Shown one piece after another: positions 1 to 8,993 of a DNA stretch of 64,000 nt. Numbering within the stretch: position 1 is the first letter of the stretch; every line of letters starts with the position of its first letter. Position numbers and translations under genes: made by a program. Under the pieces are notes generated by a model. The model was not told where the DNA came from, ran no database searches, and saw nothing but the letters and a program-made list of their open reading frames with translations. Source of the DNA: Bacteroidota bacterium (GTDB lineage: Bacteria > Bacteroidota > Bacteroidia > B-17B0 > Aurantibacillaceae); NCBI GenBank assembly GCA_003153315.1, contig PLYA01000045.1, forward strand, positions 1 through 64,000, in the 5' to 3' direction.

Positions 1-390
1 AATTTTGAAGGTAAACTTGTATTAGTCTCCTTAACTACATCTGTTTGTAATATACCAACTGAAATACTACTAGATGGGTGTATTAAGCATGACGATAGAA
101 ACATACACTCCTATTTTTTTCCGAAGGATAAAATAATTTCTGATAATGGTTTCTTTTTTGAAAAAGATACTTTTATAAATATAAATCGTTCACAGGTTTT
201 TGAAAGTGAAATTCAATATATAAATACCAAATATGTTGAACCCGGTAAAACAGAAGAAAAATGCTGCATAAATGACGCACATTTCTTAGAATTACTTTAC
301 TGTATTTATAAAAGTAAATTTATTCCTAAAAAAACTAAACAAATTCTTGAACCTGTTTTAGAGGAATTATCTAAAAAGGCAAATACATAA
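1..390 (+). CDS. Unrecognised protein, C-terminal part (5' end cut by window)
   Basis: Frame 1 is open from the first base to a TAA at 388-390, giving the last 129 residues of a protein. It starts NFEGKLVLVSLTT, has a cysteine pair (EKCC) near residue 84 and a lysine-rich C-terminus. I do not recognise the family. The opening beta-strand pattern (KLVLVSLTT, then a short acidic segment and an HDD) is vaguely like PemK/MazF-type barrels, but this is too weak to name. It converges on the DUF262 gene at 421-2211 with a 30-bp gap. Confidence 0.6.
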   Translation, partial: NFEGKLVLVSLTTSVCNIPTEILLDGCIKHDDRNIHSYFFPKDKIISDNGFFFEKDTFININRSQVFESEIQYINTKYVEPGKTEEKCCINDAHFLELLYCIYKSKFIPKKTKQILEPVLEELSKKANT

Positions 391-420
391 TTTAGTTGGG
401 GCTTAAAACAATATTGATTT

Positions 421-2211
421 TTATCCCAATGAATTATTTTTAATCTCACTTAAATCAATCTCAAGAATTGTTTCGACCTCATCACAAAACCACTCCCAAC
501 GGTTATTAATAGCATCTTTACTCCATTCTTTATTGAACTTATTTGATTTATAATCATTTACTATGTTCTGAGTAATATTAAAAGATGAAATCTTATCATC
601 GTCCTTTTTATGATTACCCCTTCCGTCATAAGCAACTATTTTTTTATTCAAACCATCATTACTTGCTGCAATATTTTTAGAGCCACTTAATAGAGTAAGA
701 TTAGCACCACTGTTTATCCATACATCCATTTCATTAACCTCTTCTAATGCTTCAATATGTCGCCACTCTTTCCTTTTAGAGTATGCTTGCGGTATAATAT
801 GTTCAACATGAATATTTTTATCCCACATTGCATAATATTTTGGGCTATCCTGTTGATTATATTCAATCATAAATAACAATGGTTTGCACCAAGCTTCATG
901 GTAAATATCTGTATCTAAATTAGAAATTGCTCTGTTTATTGTATTATTAGAAATGTCCTTTAAAGATGTTTCTAATTCTCTTCTTATAAATGACAGGGTT
1001 TGACTTTCTTTAAGCCACTTAATAATATTGAATGATGTTTGTTTAATTTTACTAAGGGTATTGCCTGCAATCCAATTTATATAATAATAACGTCTAAAAA
1101 CTTTTAAAAATTCGCTGTACTCCGGGTATTCGGTATGTAGTGCTGTTAACACGATTGTTTTCCAATACATTGACCATTTAATGTACCATAAACTATAAAT
1201 AAGTGGGTCTTCTTTAACATAAATTTCATCCTTATATCTCTGAATGAATTTTTTAAAATCTGCAATAACATCGCCAGGTTCTTTATTTGCAAAAAGAGTA
1301 ACTAACTCTTCGTATAGTGACTTCTCAGGGTTTTTACCCAATAAGTAATATTCATATAGTACAAATAAGTCGTTAATAGTTACTTCTGTATCTATTGCGA
1401 TGTTTTCACAATATTTCCAGTCATCCATGAATTGGTCTTCTTTTTGCTTTTTTAATTCGGGATTTTGGTCATATAATTTATGTATTCTACCAATTAAAAA
1501 ACTTTTAATTAAATCGGAATTTGACAAGTCTAAACCTCTATCATTAAGCACTTGAAATAACTTTATGGCAAAGCTGACCGATTGACAATCAATTCTTATA
1601 ATCTTAACTTTATTAAACAAATAATTAATAAATAAACCCGCTTCACCTACCCCCAATTCCTCAAGCTTTTCAGTAAAAAAGGCTGATGTATTAATGAATT
1701 TATAGGTAGGTGCTTCTTCTATTTTTAAATGCTTTTTAAAGGGTCTTTTGTTTTTGATTGATGCCCCTTCATTTAAAACTAATTGTTGAAAATCACTTTC
1801 ATGGTTTGAGTGGGTTTTAAGTCTTAACCTTTCAAACCTATCATTGTAACGAATGGAAGACTTAACAATATTAAAGTCAATGGCAAATGGGTCTGTATCT
1901 AAAATTGCTTGGTTTATTTGTGGATATAAATCTCTGAAAACACAAAGCATAATTAATAATGTTGTTAGTCTTTGTTGACCATCAACAATATCTAAATAAT
2001 TTGAAGCTTCTTCAGGTTTTGCAGTTATTACAGAACCTAAAAAATAATTTGCTTCAAATTGTTGAGCTTCTCTTAAATCATCCCAAAGTTTTTCTAATTG
2101 CTCATCACCCCAAGAATATGGGCGTTGATAACGAGGGATTTGATAAAGTGCTTCGGGATTGCCAAAAAGAGATTTAATTGTTAGGCTGTGAGGTTTAAAT
2201 ATATCTTCCAT
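421..2211 (-). CDS. DUF262/DUF1524 (GmrSD/SspE-like) nuclease
   Basis: 596 aa with two recognisable modules. The N-terminal DUF262 domain has the family signatures YQRPYSW (residues 28-34) and DGQQR (77-81), the ParB-like nucleotide-binding motif. The C-terminal DUF1524 His-Me-finger nuclease has HVEHIIPQ (468-475) followed by NLTLLSGSKN. Known relatives are GmrSD, a type IV enzyme that cuts modified DNA, BrxU and SspE. These use NTP binding by DUF262 to control nicking by DUF1524. It is the third gene of an operon behind the methyltransferase (3335-4387) and the HNH protein (2256-3338), with a 44-bp gap. Role inferred: effector nuclease of a defence system. The modification it senses or avoids cannot be read from the sequence. 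Confidence 0.85.
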   Translation of the reverse strand: MEDIFKPHSLTIKSLFGNPEALYQIPRYQRPYSWGDEQLEKLWDDLREAQQFEANYFLGSVITAKPEEASNYLDIVDGQQRLTTLLIMLCVFRDLYPQINQAILDTDPFAIDFNIVKSSIRYNDRFERLRLKTHSNHESDFQQLVLNEGASIKNKRPFKKHLKIEEAPTYKFINTSAFFTEKLEELGVGEAGLFINYLFNKVKIIRIDCQSVSFAIKLFQVLNDRGLDLSNSDLIKSFLIGRIHKLYDQNPELKKQKEDQFMDDWKYCENIAIDTEVTINDLFVLYEYYLLGKNPEKSLYEELVTLFANKEPGDVIADFKKFIQRYKDEIYVKEDPLIYSLWYIKWSMYWKTIVLTALHTEYPEYSEFLKVFRRYYYINWIAGNTLSKIKQTSFNIIKWLKESQTLSFIRRELETSLKDISNNTINRAISNLDTDIYHEAWCKPLLFMIEYNQQDSPKYYAMWDKNIHVEHIIPQAYSKRKEWRHIEALEEVNEMDVWINSGANLTLLSGSKNIAASNDGLNKKIVAYDGRGNHKKDDDKISSFNITQNIVNDYKSNKFNKEWSKDAINNRWEWFCDEVETILEIDLSEIKNNSLG

Positions 2212-2255
2212 TTTTAAATTTTAATAAAGGTCTTTTTGCACTGCTATATGCTTTT

Positions 2256-3338
2256 TTATTTTCCTGATTTTCTTCGGTTATCGTCTTTGCATAACATTTG
2301 GCAATTTTCTTCTATTGTTTTTCCGCCTTCGTGCCAAGGTGTAATATGGTCTGCTTCCATTTGGTAGATTTCAAATGGTTCATGGCATTGATTACAAACG
2401 CCATCCTGAATTTCATATACCTTTTGCTTTATATTATCCGAGAATGCACGAATGGATAGATATTTTTCATCACGGGTTAAAATATAAGGGTAAATACCAC
2501 TCTTTTTTTCTACATCATCATCAGCAATTAATTTAGCAGTTTCTTCTTCAATTGCTTTTGTGTCGTAGATTACATCTTTGTATTTATTGTAAAGCATACC
2601 CCAATCTACACCTTTCATAAATTTTCTCTTCTTTGTAAAAGTTCCATTTATCCATGTGATTACAGCTTGAAAATAACCCCACAAAGCCAAAGCATTTGGG
2701 TCTTTTTGATGATTTGCCATATAAACTTCTATATTTCCATTAGAAATCCATTCTATAGCCGTTTCAAAATATTCCTGACGAATTGCCGAACCGTTGAGAT
2801 AATCACTACCTATTTGATACGCAACACATCCACTCTTACTAAAATAGCGTTTGGCATCTGACACCCAACTACCTGCATATACAGCATTTAGCAATTCTTG
2901 GTTTGTTAATGGTTTCCCTGCTATATTTATGGTTTTAAACCATTGCAATTTTTCGCTGTTTGTGCCGCTGCATAAATAAACCATCAATTTATAATTAAGT
3001 ATTTGTTCTTTCTCGTCATCTTGCAGATTATGAAAATACTTGAACATATATGCAAAATCACCATTGATATATTGACAAATAGAAATTGTTCGTTGTTGGC
3101 CGTCAATCACTTCAAAATTTCCGTCTTCTCTAACTGCCCAATACATTACATTAAGGGGAAAATCTTTTGTAACTGTATCAATAACTGCGTTTCGTTCCTT
3201 TTCTCCGTATATAAATTCTCGTTGGTATGGTGGGCGTATATCAAGTTTGCCTCCAAAACCTACAACACCATTTTCTGCGTTGTCTTTGTAACCGGCTGCT
3301 AAATTACGGACTGTAATTTCTTTAAGTTCTATTTTCAT
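2256..3338 (-). CDS. DUF262 domain protein with C-terminal HNH endonuclease
   Basis: 360 aa. The N-terminal DUF262 domain carries PPYQREFIYG (residues 36-45) and DGQQR (79-83). The C-terminus is an HNH zinc-finger nuclease: CNQC at 315-318, ADHITPW at 329-335 and CQMLC at 346-350, ending NRRKSGK. The two CxnC pairs should bind structural zinc and the DH pair lies in the catalytic beta-beta-alpha fold. It overlaps the upstream methyltransferase by 4 bp (ATGA at 3335-3338), so translation is probably coupled. It differs from its neighbour at 421-2211 in nuclease type (HNH against DUF1524), so the operon has two different nucleases on the same sensor domain. Confidence 0.85.
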   Translation of the reverse strand: MKIELKEITVRNLAAGYKDNAENGVVGFGGKLDIRPPYQREFIYGEKERNAVIDTVTKDFPLNVMYWAVREDGNFEVIDGQQRTISICQYINGDFAYMFKYFHNLQDDEKEQILNYKLMVYLCSGTNSEKLQWFKTINIAGKPLTNQELLNAVYAGSWVSDAKRYFSKSGCVAYQIGSDYLNGSAIRQEYFETAIEWISNGNIEVYMANHQKDPNALALWGYFQAVITWINGTFTKKRKFMKGVDWGMLYNKYKDVIYDTKAIEEETAKLIADDDVEKKSGIYPYILTRDEKYLSIRAFSDNIKQKVYEIQDGVCNQCHEPFEIYQMEADHITPWHEGGKTIEENCQMLCKDDNRRKSGK

Positions 3339-4387
3339 AGTTTCTTGTTTTTTATTAAAATCCTTGCATAGGGTACATCAACAATTCCATCTTTTATCAT
3401 GTATAAATCACCATCAACTGCCCCTCTTTTTTGAATTTCTTTTCTGTATTTTTTATGTTCTTTTTTATATGGCTGAACTCCAACATCTATTCCTGAATTA
3501 GATATGCCTAATCCGATTATCTCAAACTGTTCAGGATTAAATTTATCAATAAAAGTTATTGGCACACCCATAGCACCTTTATAATCTATTGGTATATCCT
3601 TTGTTACATCAACATTAATAGCGTCATAATTATCGTATTTAGGAAATTCTTCGGGTGTGTATTTTTTATAAAGAATTAAATCTTCGTGCCGTTCTTCATA
3701 ATCTAAATTAGTGAACCAACGAACTCCCTTTACTCTTATATACTTGTAACCATCTTCGTCAGTTCGGCTACTCGCTGCATTTAAAGGATAACTTTCAGGC
3801 ACTCTAAATTCTCTATCACCACTATGAATACTATATCCAAACCATATTTTATTCTCCTTAACCAATTTAAAAATATCTTTATATGTTAATGCGTTAAGGT
3901 TTCCAATTATAACAAATTTTTTTTCATATTCTATTAGCTGTGCCACGTATTCCCTGAACAAAGAAAAAGGCGGATTTGTAATTACTATATCAGCTTGTTT
4001 CAACAATTCAATACATTCTTTACTGCGAAAATCGCCATCGCCTTTTAATTGTTTAATGCCAATTTCTTCGGGGTTGGGTATGTGGTCTCCGTTTTTATCG
4101 CCTGTGTATTCTAAATAAATTGCTTGTTCAGATTTGTTCTCACTAAACAAATCCATGTTTTGACTTTTATAACAGGTAGTAATTAATTTTTTCAGTTCTA
4201 ATTTCTCAAAGTTGTAGGATAAATAATGGAAGAAATTACTTACACGCGGGTCATCGCAATTACAAAAAACAACCTTGCCCTTAAAATGCTGTTTGTAATG
4301 ACTAAGCTCTTTTTCAATGTCAGAGAGTTGCGTATAAAACTCATCTTTTTTACCTGTCTTTGCGCTCTGTAAATTTTTATTAGCCAT
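3335..4387 (-). CDS. EcoRI-family adenine-specific DNA methyltransferase
   Basis: 350 aa, close to the 326 aa of M.EcoRI and colinear with it. Shared features include DEFYTQ near residue 15, CNCDDPRVSNFF (42-53), GDGDFRS (117-122), catalytic NPPFSLFREY (138-147), YDNYDAINV, TKDIP.DY.G.MGVPITF and KFNPEQFE. The final ARILIKNKKL matches the end of M.EcoRI. The family transfers methyl from SAM to adenine N6 in a short recognition site; M.EcoRI modifies GAATTC, but specificity here is not proven. No EcoRI-like endonuclease is encoded nearby. The gene leads an operon with two DUF262 nucleases. It may protect the host from them, or create the mark they read. Confidence 0.93.
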   Translation of the reverse strand: MANKNLQSAKTGKKDEFYTQLSDIEKELSHYKQHFKGKVVFCNCDDPRVSNFFHYLSYNFEKLELKKLITTCYKSQNMDLFSENKSEQAIYLEYTGDKNGDHIPNPEEIGIKQLKGDGDFRSKECIELLKQADIVITNPPFSLFREYVAQLIEYEKKFVIIGNLNALTYKDIFKLVKENKIWFGYSIHSGDREFRVPESYPLNAASSRTDEDGYKYIRVKGVRWFTNLDYEERHEDLILYKKYTPEEFPKYDNYDAINVDVTKDIPIDYKGAMGVPITFIDKFNPEQFEIIGLGISNSGIDVGVQPYKKEHKKYRKEIQKRGAVDGDLYMIKDGIVDVPYARILIKNKKL

Positions 4388-4470
4388 CTCTGTTTAATGC
4401 TTTAATGCAATATCTCTCAAAGTATATATTACAAATCTAATTGAATTTTCTAAAAACCTATATTTACAAA

Positions 4471-4520
4471 ACTAACAAATACTAACAGGCTGTTTTAATG
4501 TATTTTGATGTATTTTACAT
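4471..4520 (+). repeat. Imperfect direct repeat, copy 1
   Basis: Reads ACTAACAAATACTAACAGGC, then TGTTTT and two GTATTTT words ending GTATTTTAC. It matches copy 2 at 4781-4829 over about 50 bp with one single-base gap and roughly a dozen mismatches. Each copy contains a doubled CTAACA motif followed by GCTGTTTT. Confidence 0.65.
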
Positions 4521-4780
4521 TGTATTTTATAGTATTTAACAATGAGGTTTACCTAAATCTGCCTATTTAATGTTAAGTTTTGCTAAGTTCTAATCTCAGG
4601 TTTTATGAGGTAGGTATTTGCTTTTACTTACCTTTTGCTTAACATAGCTTACCTTATACTGGTTGCCCTTTTGTTGCCAATTGTTGCCATAATTTGCCAT
4701 ATTTTATGGGAGCGAGGTTAGGTTATCTTTTTGTTACCATTTGTTACATTTTTTATGACCGTAGAAAAATCAATGGCAAT

Positions 4781-4829
4781 GCTAACAAAAGCTAACATGC
4801 TGTTTTGCGTATTTCAACGTATTTTACGC
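4781..4829 (+). repeat. Imperfect direct repeat, copy 2
   Basis: Reads GCTAACAAAAGCTAACATGC, then TGTTTT, GTATTTC and ACGTATTTTAC. It lies 310 bp from copy 1 in the same orientation. The blocks CTAACAAA, CTAACA, GCTGTTTT and GTATTTTAC are kept exactly in both copies, and the bases between them vary, as expected for protein-binding sites. Confidence 0.65.
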
Positions 4830-5087
4830 AAAGATTCATACTATTTTACACTACATTAGTATGAAATAAAAGTAAGGTTTTGTAAGGTTGCGTTTTTGTT
4901 GCCAATTTTACCCAACTTTTCCCAAATTAAGGTTATGCTTTTGTTAGGTTTTGTTAGGTTCTTTTAAAAGGCGCATGACACTTTAAGTTAGTTTGACTTC
5001 TACTTTACTCTACTTTAGAGTAAAGTTGATTTGAAAAAAAACTGATTAATCAAGTTGATTTTAATAAAAGTTAATTAATTAAATCTC

Positions 5088-5855
5088 TCAGGCTTTATTG
5101 AGTTTATAATAGAAGTGCTTATTAGAACTACTAATCCCTGTATATGTTTTTAGTTTGCGCCGTTTACGAAGTGCAAATTGCGGCAAAATAAGGTCTATTA
5201 ACCTAAAGCATACTTTACCGTCTCTTATAAGGAGCTTTTCGCCCTCCGGCATGAATTTTCTTGCTAAATTTATCTGCGCTTTGGGTAGTTCTTTGATGTC
5301 GAAATCCTTTAACACCTGAATATAGCCGACTTTTTCGGCTTGGTGCTTTAGGATAGAGGCTTTATTAATTGAAATGCCGTATAAGGCTTTTATACCCGTT
5401 GTGGCGATGGGTAAAAAGCGTTTTGATGCAGAAAAAGAGGGAGAGAAGGAATGATAGGTACGTCCCTTTAGTCGCACGACCTTCTCTCTTTTTATCCTCC
5501 TTTGAAAGTCTTTATAGAGGTAGGTGTAAATTGCTGCACCGATAAACGCAGAGATGTTTTGTAAATCGGTTAAGTAGCATATTGCACCTGCCCGCGAAGG
5601 CTGATTATCTGTTATGGCAATTTTATCAAAGGACTTTATAAGGTAGTAACCTGTGGCTTGGTTTAATCTTATCCACCCTATTTGCTGCAACTTTTGAAGC
5701 TGCTTTTTAACTTCGCGCTCATCCTTATACTTTAATAGCTGTGCTAAAAATTTAAACTCACTATCTGTAAACTTAGCTTTACCCTCCGGGCAAACTAATT
5801 TGAGTAGTAGAAATAACCTAAAGGGTTTTACTAAGCTGTGTTTAGCAGCGTACAC
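5088..5855 (-). CDS. Unrecognised mobile-element protein, winged-helix-like N-terminus
   Basis: 255 aa, basic. Residues about 25-75 read as a winged-helix fold: a helix with FTDSEFKFLAQLLKY, then REVKKQLQKLQQIGWIRLN, followed by a beta hairpin. The C-terminal half is lysine/arginine rich, including ALRKRRKLK. I do not recognise a named family. Position beside the repeat-rich 4388-5087 region and downstream of two HTH genes suggests a replication, partition or regulatory role. This is inference from context only. The gene is 32 bp downstream of the HTH gene 5888-6163 and probably in the same transcript. Confidence 0.65.
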   Translation of the reverse strand: MYAAKHSLVKPFRLFLLLKLVCPEGKAKFTDSEFKFLAQLLKYKDEREVKKQLQKLQQIGWIRLNQATGYYLIKSFDKIAITDNQPSRAGAICYLTDLQNISAFIGAAIYTYLYKDFQRRIKREKVVRLKGRTYHSFSPSFSASKRFLPIATTGIKALYGISINKASILKHQAEKVGYIQVLKDFDIKELPKAQINLARKFMPEGEKLLIRDGKVCFRLIDLILPQFALRKRRKLKTYTGISSSNKHFYYKLNKA

Positions 5856-5887
5856 GCATAAGTGAACCGGAACGACTGTATAATCAA

Positions 5888-6163
5888 TTACTTTTTTTTT
5901 GAATGTGGCTTTAGGTAACTTTCTATAAACTCATTGATATGCTCTTGCTTATAGTAGATTTTGTTACCGATTTGCGAATAGGTTATTAAACCTTCATTAC
6001 GCCACTCGTGCGCTGTGCGGTTGCTGATATTCATTAGCTGAATGAAATCGCTGTTATCATACAGGACAAATGATAAACCTTTTTGTTTTTGAGCTAACAT
6101 AGCTTCGATTTTAGTAAGCCTTTTGATTAACTCCTGATATTCTGTGTCGGATAAAACTTTCAT
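5888..6163 (-). CDS. Helix-turn-helix (excisionase/MerR-like) protein
   Basis: 91 aa. An N-terminal helical segment (YQELIKRLTKIEAMLAQKQ) precedes a HTH_17-type domain: SDFIQLMNISNRTAHEWRNE, then a GLITYSQIGNKIYYK wing and a FIESYL helix. Such small proteins are typical of Bacteroidota conjugative and integrative elements, where they act as excision factors or regulators. It starts 1 bp after the stop of the related HTH gene 6165-6464, so the two are co-transcribed and possibly work as a pair. Confidence 0.8.
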   Translation of the reverse strand: MKVLSDTEYQELIKRLTKIEAMLAQKQKGLSFVLYDNSDFIQLMNISNRTAHEWRNEGLITYSQIGNKIYYKQEHINEFIESYLKPHSKKK

Positions 6164-6164
6164 G

Positions 6165-6464
6165 TTATTTACGTTTGTTTTTAATTAAGTAATTAGCTGC
6201 TTGGGTTTCTATGTCTTCGGCAGAAGACTGGCGGTTGCGCTGCAACCAAATATCTAACTCGGTGCGTTTGAAGTACAGCTTTTTGCCCTGTGGGCAAAAG
6301 TGCGGTACTTGCTTTGTGCTTGTTAGTTTATACAAATGGCTTTGGCTAACATTAAGATACTGGCAGGTTTCGTTAAAGTTTAGCACATCTTTTTTTAAGA
6401 GGGTTTGCTCGGTAAGCATTTGCTCTATGTTGCTTAGCTTATCTATTATTACTTGTTCTTGCAT
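6165..6464 (-). CDS. Helix-turn-helix (excisionase-like) protein
   Basis: 99 aa from the ATG at 6462-6464. The reading frame stays open for 46 further codons upstream, but these are cysteine/leucine-rich and unlike the family; starting MQEQVIIDKLSNIEQML matches the helix opening of the downstream partner. The HTH_17 domain spans LNFNETCQYLNVSQSHLYKL and the wing PHFCPQGKKLYFKRTELDIW. The protein resembles the neighbour 5888-6163 in layout (helix, then HTH), suggesting ancient duplication. Likely role: excision or transcription control of the element. Confidence 0.8.
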   Translation of the reverse strand: MQEQVIIDKLSNIEQMLTEQTLLKKDVLNFNETCQYLNVSQSHLYKLTSTKQVPHFCPQGKKLYFKRTELDIWLQRNRQSSAEDIETQAANYLIKNKRK

Positions 6465-6540
6465 GGTTTTTATTTTATAGTTTATACTGTTTTGGTTTGT
6501 TATAACGATACAAACGTAGCGCAAAGCGAATCGCAAAAGG

Positions 6541-6558
6541 GCTATGCGAAAGCATAGC
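6541..6558 (+). promoter_or_regulatory. Perfect 7-bp hairpin with GAAA loop upstream of the HTH pair
   Basis: GCTATGC (6541-6547), GAAA, GCATAGC (6552-6558). It lies 77 bp upstream of the start at 6464 in a short region also rich in AGAGTATAGAGTATT repeats (about 6570-6593). It could be a dyad operator for one of the element's HTH proteins. No U-tract follows, so it is not an obvious terminator. Confidence 0.45.
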
Positions 6559-6691
6559 AGAGTGAATTGCAGAGTGTAGAGTATAGAGTATTGGCAAAAC
6601 ATTAGTGTTTACCGATGTTTTACTTAACTGCTTTTTGTTTGGGTGGGGTTTCTTTTATTTAGAAAAAAATAAGGAGGGTAGAGTAGAAAGT

Positions 6692-7873
6692 TTATAAATG
6701 AGATACGATAGTATCGAGTTTAATTTTACTTGCAGGATTTTTTTGTCCTCTGAATTTTTGATAATCGTAGTTGTTGCCATCGGCATCAACGAAGCAATTA
6801 GCGGTTATTTTCCAAACCTCTTTTCCGGTGCTATTGATTAGCTTTTTATCGTTATGCAGCAGTTTTATTAGGTAATAAAGCTCGGATAAGTTGCCAGTCC
6901 ATTTGATAGGGTTAACGGGGAGTTCGTTTTTAAATACTTTATTGAAGTTGGCTAAAGAAGTTCCTTTATCAATAAAACCTGCTGCAATAAGGTCTTTGCG
7001 GAACTCGGTTAAATTATTTTTAGCACTTGCGCCTGTTTTGGAATAGGTAAAAGCAAGGTGTTTTGAGGGTTGTGGTTGTTTTGTTTCTTCTAAGTTCTCA
7101 ATAGAGCTATTTTCGTTTCTTGAGAGATGAAGCATTTCCCTTACATAACTTATTTGCTCGGTTAATACTTCTTCGTATTTCTCAATATCCTCTATATCAA
7201 ACTCGATTTTAGTTTCTCTGCCTATTAATCTTGTCGCCTGCTTTAATTTATACTGATTAAACTTGTTTTTTTTCTGTAGTAAATATTTTAATAATTCGGG
7301 ATAATCTTTGTTTTCATTAACTACTTTGTAAACCTCCTGAGTTGATAATTTAATAGAATCACTTAGTAAGCATTTTAAATTAAGTATTTCCCATTGTATT
7401 GCTTCTTGTGTATTAGCACTCATTTGAGAACTAATCATTAAGCTCCTTTCATTATATTCATTAGGTAAAGAGTTGTGAGCATCATTATAAATCTTTGACC
7501 TTAACTTGTCAACCGATTGCAATTCCTTTAATATCAGATTAACATCTTTACCCTCCTTATCATTAATAGATAGTTTATTTGAGAGTTCTAACCTTTTTTC
7601 ATCATACTCTTTAAGCAAAGCGGTTTTACCTTGCTGGTCTATTATTGCTTTTACATTTTCATTAATTTGAGATTGTAAGTTATTCCATTCGCCTTGCAAT
7701 CTTTCTGCGTATTCTTCTATTTGCCTTTTAGCAGGTGTAGGTGTTGTATATTCTTTAAGTAATGCTGCTCTGCTCTCTGTGTCTAATGAAATAAGCAATT
7801 TGGTTTCAATAGATTTTTTGCTCTCAAGAATTACTGAAAGTGTAGTTTGTTTAGATTTAGTAGGCTTACCCAT
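6692..7873 (-). CDS. Coiled-coil mobile-element protein, possibly RteC-related
   Basis: 393 aa, lysine/glutamate-rich. Most of residues 1-260 are predicted long helices (for example LQGEWNNLQSQINENVKAII and YEEVLTEQISYVREMLHLS). The last 100 residues are a separate domain with IKWTGNLSELYYLIKLLHND, followed by GKEVWKITANCFVDADG. The WTG..sELyyLI.lLH pattern recalls the C-terminal domain of RteC, a regulator of excision in Bacteroides conjugative transposons, but the match is partial. The gene lies 13 bp downstream of the integrase, in the same direction, and belongs to the element backbone. Confidence 0.6.
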   Translation of the reverse strand: MGKPTKSKQTTLSVILESKKSIETKLLISLDTESRAALLKEYTTPTPAKRQIEEYAERLQGEWNNLQSQINENVKAIIDQQGKTALLKEYDEKRLELSNKLSINDKEGKDVNLILKELQSVDKLRSKIYNDAHNSLPNEYNERSLMISSQMSANTQEAIQWEILNLKCLLSDSIKLSTQEVYKVVNENKDYPELLKYLLQKKNKFNQYKLKQATRLIGRETKIEFDIEDIEKYEEVLTEQISYVREMLHLSRNENSSIENLEETKQPQPSKHLAFTYSKTGASAKNNLTEFRKDLIAAGFIDKGTSLANFNKVFKNELPVNPIKWTGNLSELYYLIKLLHNDKKLINSTGKEVWKITANCFVDADGNNYDYQKFRGQKNPASKIKLDTIVSHL

Positions 7874-7886
7874 TGAGTAATAAAAC

Positions 7887-8993
7887 CTAAATATCTAACT
7901 TTATTTTATTAGCAGCAAGAGTTTTTCTCTCATCAATGATTTTGGCGTAAATCTGCGTGGTTTTTAAATCTTTATGCCCTAATAACTTTGAAACAGTATA
8001 AATATCTGTGCCTAATGTAAGCTGCAAGGTTGCGTAAGTATGCCTGGCACAATGGAAGGTAATTATTTTGGTTATACCTGCCCGCATAGCCCATTGTTGC
8101 AAACGTAAATTATGCCATGCGCTATATTTTAAGCCGACAAATACCCTTTCATTTTCTACGTTTTTAACGCCCATTAATTTAACGGCTTCTTCGCTAATAG
8201 GCAGGGTTTCTGCTCCTTTGGTTTTCTTTTGAGTGAAACGAATGTAATTACCAATTTCTTTTGAGTGCTGAACTTCTGCCCATGTTAATTTATTTACATC
8301 TGACCAACGCAAGCCTGTTAATGCACTAAATAAAAAGGCATTTTTTAAAACAGGTATTTCGCAATCTGTTTTTGACATGGCAATTAATTCATCATAGGTT
8401 AAAAACTCTCTTTCGGGTTCTCCGGCTTTAATACCCTCTACCTCATCGGCAGGATTGCGTGAAATATAACCGTCTTTAAATGCCTCTCTTAACGCTGCTC
8501 TTAGCTTGTTATAATAGGAGTGCTGCGAGTTTTGCGAAAGATTAACGCTGTGGCTATGGATTTTTACTGTATGTAAATACTCTTTAAAATCTTCTAACCA
8601 CTTTTTATTTATTTCTTCAAAAGATACATCGGTAGGCGCAAACTTTTTAAGATACTTTAATGTGCTATCCCAATTGCCGTAATTGCCTGCGCTATCCTTT
8701 CTTTTTTCGGTAAGGATTTCAAAGTATTTAAGGAAACTGCCTTTTGATTTGCCTAAATCTTTAAAGCCATACATGCCGTTTTTAATTTCTAAATGGCGTT
8801 TGCTTTTTATGGCTTCTGCTAAATCGATATTCATTTTGTTTTCATCCTTTTGCTTTTTAGTGAGCTTACCCTTTGCAGGTTCAGGAGTTAAATACAATTG
8901 TAAGTATTCATACTCTCGCTTACCATTTGAGTAATATTCAAGGTAAAGACTGATTTTACCACGTTGTTCGCGTTGCCTTAAATTAACTGTCAT
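7887..8993 (-). CDS. Tyrosine recombinase / integrase
   Basis: 368 aa, the usual size for Bacteroidota element integrases. An N-terminal arm-binding region is followed by a SAM-like core-binding domain (about 85-185) and the catalytic domain (about 195-365). The active-site set is complete: R229 in TGLRWSDV, H314 and R317 in HCARH, H340 in LLGHKDLKTTQ, and nucleophile Y349 in IYAKI. It overlaps the upstream zinc-finger/HTH gene by 4 bp. Lying 570 bp from the mnmE stop codon, it is the likely enzyme for insertion at the mnmE 3' end. Confidence 0.93.
   Translation of the reverse strand: MTVNLRQREQRGKISLYLEYYSNGKREYEYLQLYLTPEPAKGKLTKKQKDENKMNIDLAEAIKSKRHLEIKNGMYGFKDLGKSKGSFLKYFEILTEKRKDSAGNYGNWDSTLKYLKKFAPTDVSFEEINKKWLEDFKEYLHTVKIHSHSVNLSQNSQHSYYNKLRAALREAFKDGYISRNPADEVEGIKAGEPEREFLTYDELIAMSKTDCEIPVLKNAFLFSALTGLRWSDVNKLTWAEVQHSKEIGNYIRFTQKKTKGAETLPISEEAVKLMGVKNVENERVFVGLKYSAWHNLRLQQWAMRAGITKIITFHCARHTYATLQLTLGTDIYTVSKLLGHKDLKTTQIYAKIIDERKTLAANKIKLDI

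Larger units (their letters stand above)
4388..5087. other. 700-bp AT-rich noncoding region with imperfect direct repeats
   Basis: No credible gene on either strand. The stretch holds a pair of about 50-bp imperfect direct repeats (4471-4520 and 4781-4829) and many short repeated words such as TTTTGTTGCCAATT, TTTTGTTAGG and TTTGTTACC. It lies between the element backbone genes (5088 onward) and the cargo operon. Iteron-like repeats next to a winged-helix-like gene suggest a replication or transfer origin, but this is inference. It also must hold the promoter of the methyltransferase operon. Confidence 0.5.

Noticed and set aside
3003-3302. Plus-strand frames inside the DUF262 genes and similar frames opposite other genes
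   Set aside because: They are shadows of well-supported genes on the other strand.
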